Source: Leptolyngbya sp. FACHB-261 (GTDB taxonomy: Bacteria > Cyanobacteriota > Cyanobacteriia > FACHB-261). Taken from it: a stretch of 64,000 nt of DNA. A model generated the notes under the pieces. That model searched no databases. It saw nothing but the letters and a program-made list of their open reading frames with translations, and was not told the origin of the DNA. The position numbers and the translations under genes are program-made. Position 1 is the first letter of the stretch. Every line of letters starts with the position of its first letter. Below, in pieces: positions 63,674-64,000 of this stretch. Location of the stretch: positions 434,001-498,000 of the forward strand of contig NZ_JACJPL010000027.1 of NCBI RefSeq assembly GCF_014696065.1, given 5' to 3'.

Positions 63674-64000
63674 TTAAACAGAGACTTGGGTCTGAGCGTA
63701 AATCTGCTCTACAATCCCCGCTAGTCTCGCCATACCAGTTGCGATCTCTTCAACTGGGGCAGTCAAACTAATGCGGACACATTCGCGCATGTGTTTCCAG
63801 TCTTCCCGCAAGCCTGGGAAGAAAGAGCTACCCGGCACCACAATCACGCCAGCGGCCTTCAGGGCTTGATAAAACTCCCAGTCGCTGATCGGCAGATCCC
63901 GCAGCCACAGCCAGGCAAAGATTGCCCCCTCGCCGCGATGTAGGAACCAGGGCAGATCTGTTGGCATTGCTTTGTCTAGAGCCGCTTCGAGCACCTCAAA
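63674..64000 (-). CDS. Valine-pyruvate aminotransferase-like protein, C-terminal part
   Basis: The frame is open to the window edge, so the gene is truncated at its 5' side (109 codons seen). LHRGEGAIFAWLWLRDLPI, FYQALKAAGVIVVPGSSFFPG, and CVRISLTA match the end of AvtA-type class I/II PLP aminotransferases; the Arg of CVRIS corresponds to the carboxylate-binding Arg. The PLP lysine would lie outside the window. AvtA interconverts valine/alanine with the oxo acids. Confidence 0.8.
   Translation of the reverse strand, partial: FEVLEAALDKAMPTDLPWFLHRGEGAIFAWLWLRDLPISDWEFYQALKAAGVIVVPGSSFFPGLREDWKHMRECVRISLTAPVEEIATGMARLAGIVEQIYAQTQVSV

Overview
The window is from a cyanobacterium, part of the chromosome core rather than a mobile island. 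The evidence is a complete Rubisco locus (raf1 divergent from rbcL-rbcX-rbcS), psbX next to ycf66, two chlorophyll genes (a chlH/bchH-type chelatase subunit and chlM), zeta-carotene desaturase, the ycf46/ycf35 pair, and several cyanobacteria-restricted small families (DUF2949, Raf1, Ycf66). I cannot name genus or species from the sequence. HIP1 octamers, common in many cyanobacteria, are scarce here. No rRNA, tRNA, CRISPR array or intact transposon was recognised.

Layout, left to right. 0-8.6 kb: a TIGR03943-like membrane protein, an HlyD-type adaptor with a MacB/DevC-type permease (no ATPase gene beside them), RtcB RNA ligase on the other strand, small cyanobacterial proteins, a probable decayed insertion-sequence remnant with a large hairpin, then a MerR regulator, a 'headless' paralogue of its coiled coil, and an aldo/keto reductase. 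8.7-16.6 kb: a multi-GAF/PAS histidine kinase, a NarL-type response regulator, two tiny genes in otherwise empty DNA, and an amino-acid ABC importer operon. 16.8-28 kb: the 1208-residue Mg-chelatase H subunit, a membrane protein, a lipoprotein, crtQ overlapped by an SRPBCC gene, and a CHASE4-PAS hybrid kinase with two receiver domains. 28-37.6 kb: housekeeping genes rpsD, accD, rlmN, era, pfkA, a VanX-type dipeptidase, a MoxR ATPase, ribF and an MBL hydrolase. 37.9-49 kb: an AMIN-domain envelope protein, a GAF kinase, a PEP-synthase-like protein with a degenerate ATP-grasp, comF, a Na+/H+ antiporter with a TrkA-N domain, and an (alpha/alpha)6 glycosidase. 49-54.3 kb: three tandem TolB-like lipoproteins running from ycf66, psbX, a subtilase, and chlM. 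54.3-62 kb: RHH protein-ycf46-ycf35, a bisphosphate nucleotidase-type phosphatase, a YciI protein, raf1 and rbcLXS. 62-64 kb: a PEP-CTERM choice-of-anchor A protein and the end of an AvtA-type aminotransferase.

Functional themes are photosynthesis and CO2 fixation (rbcLXS, raf1, psbX, chlH, chlM, crtQ, probably ycf46/ycf35), sensory phosphorelay (three histidine kinases, one stand-alone regulator), and envelope/export. The best second-look items are the MerR/headless-MerR pair, a perfect TGTGA-N6-TCACA palindrome plus a 12-bp hairpin upstream of pfkA, the triplicated half-propeller lipoproteins, the PEP-synthase-like protein lacking recognisable ATP-grasp motifs, the RHH/Ycf46/Ycf35 module, and two unannotated-looking tiny genes at 13.3-13.7 kb. 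None of these is proven to be a new system; each is stated with what would refute it.
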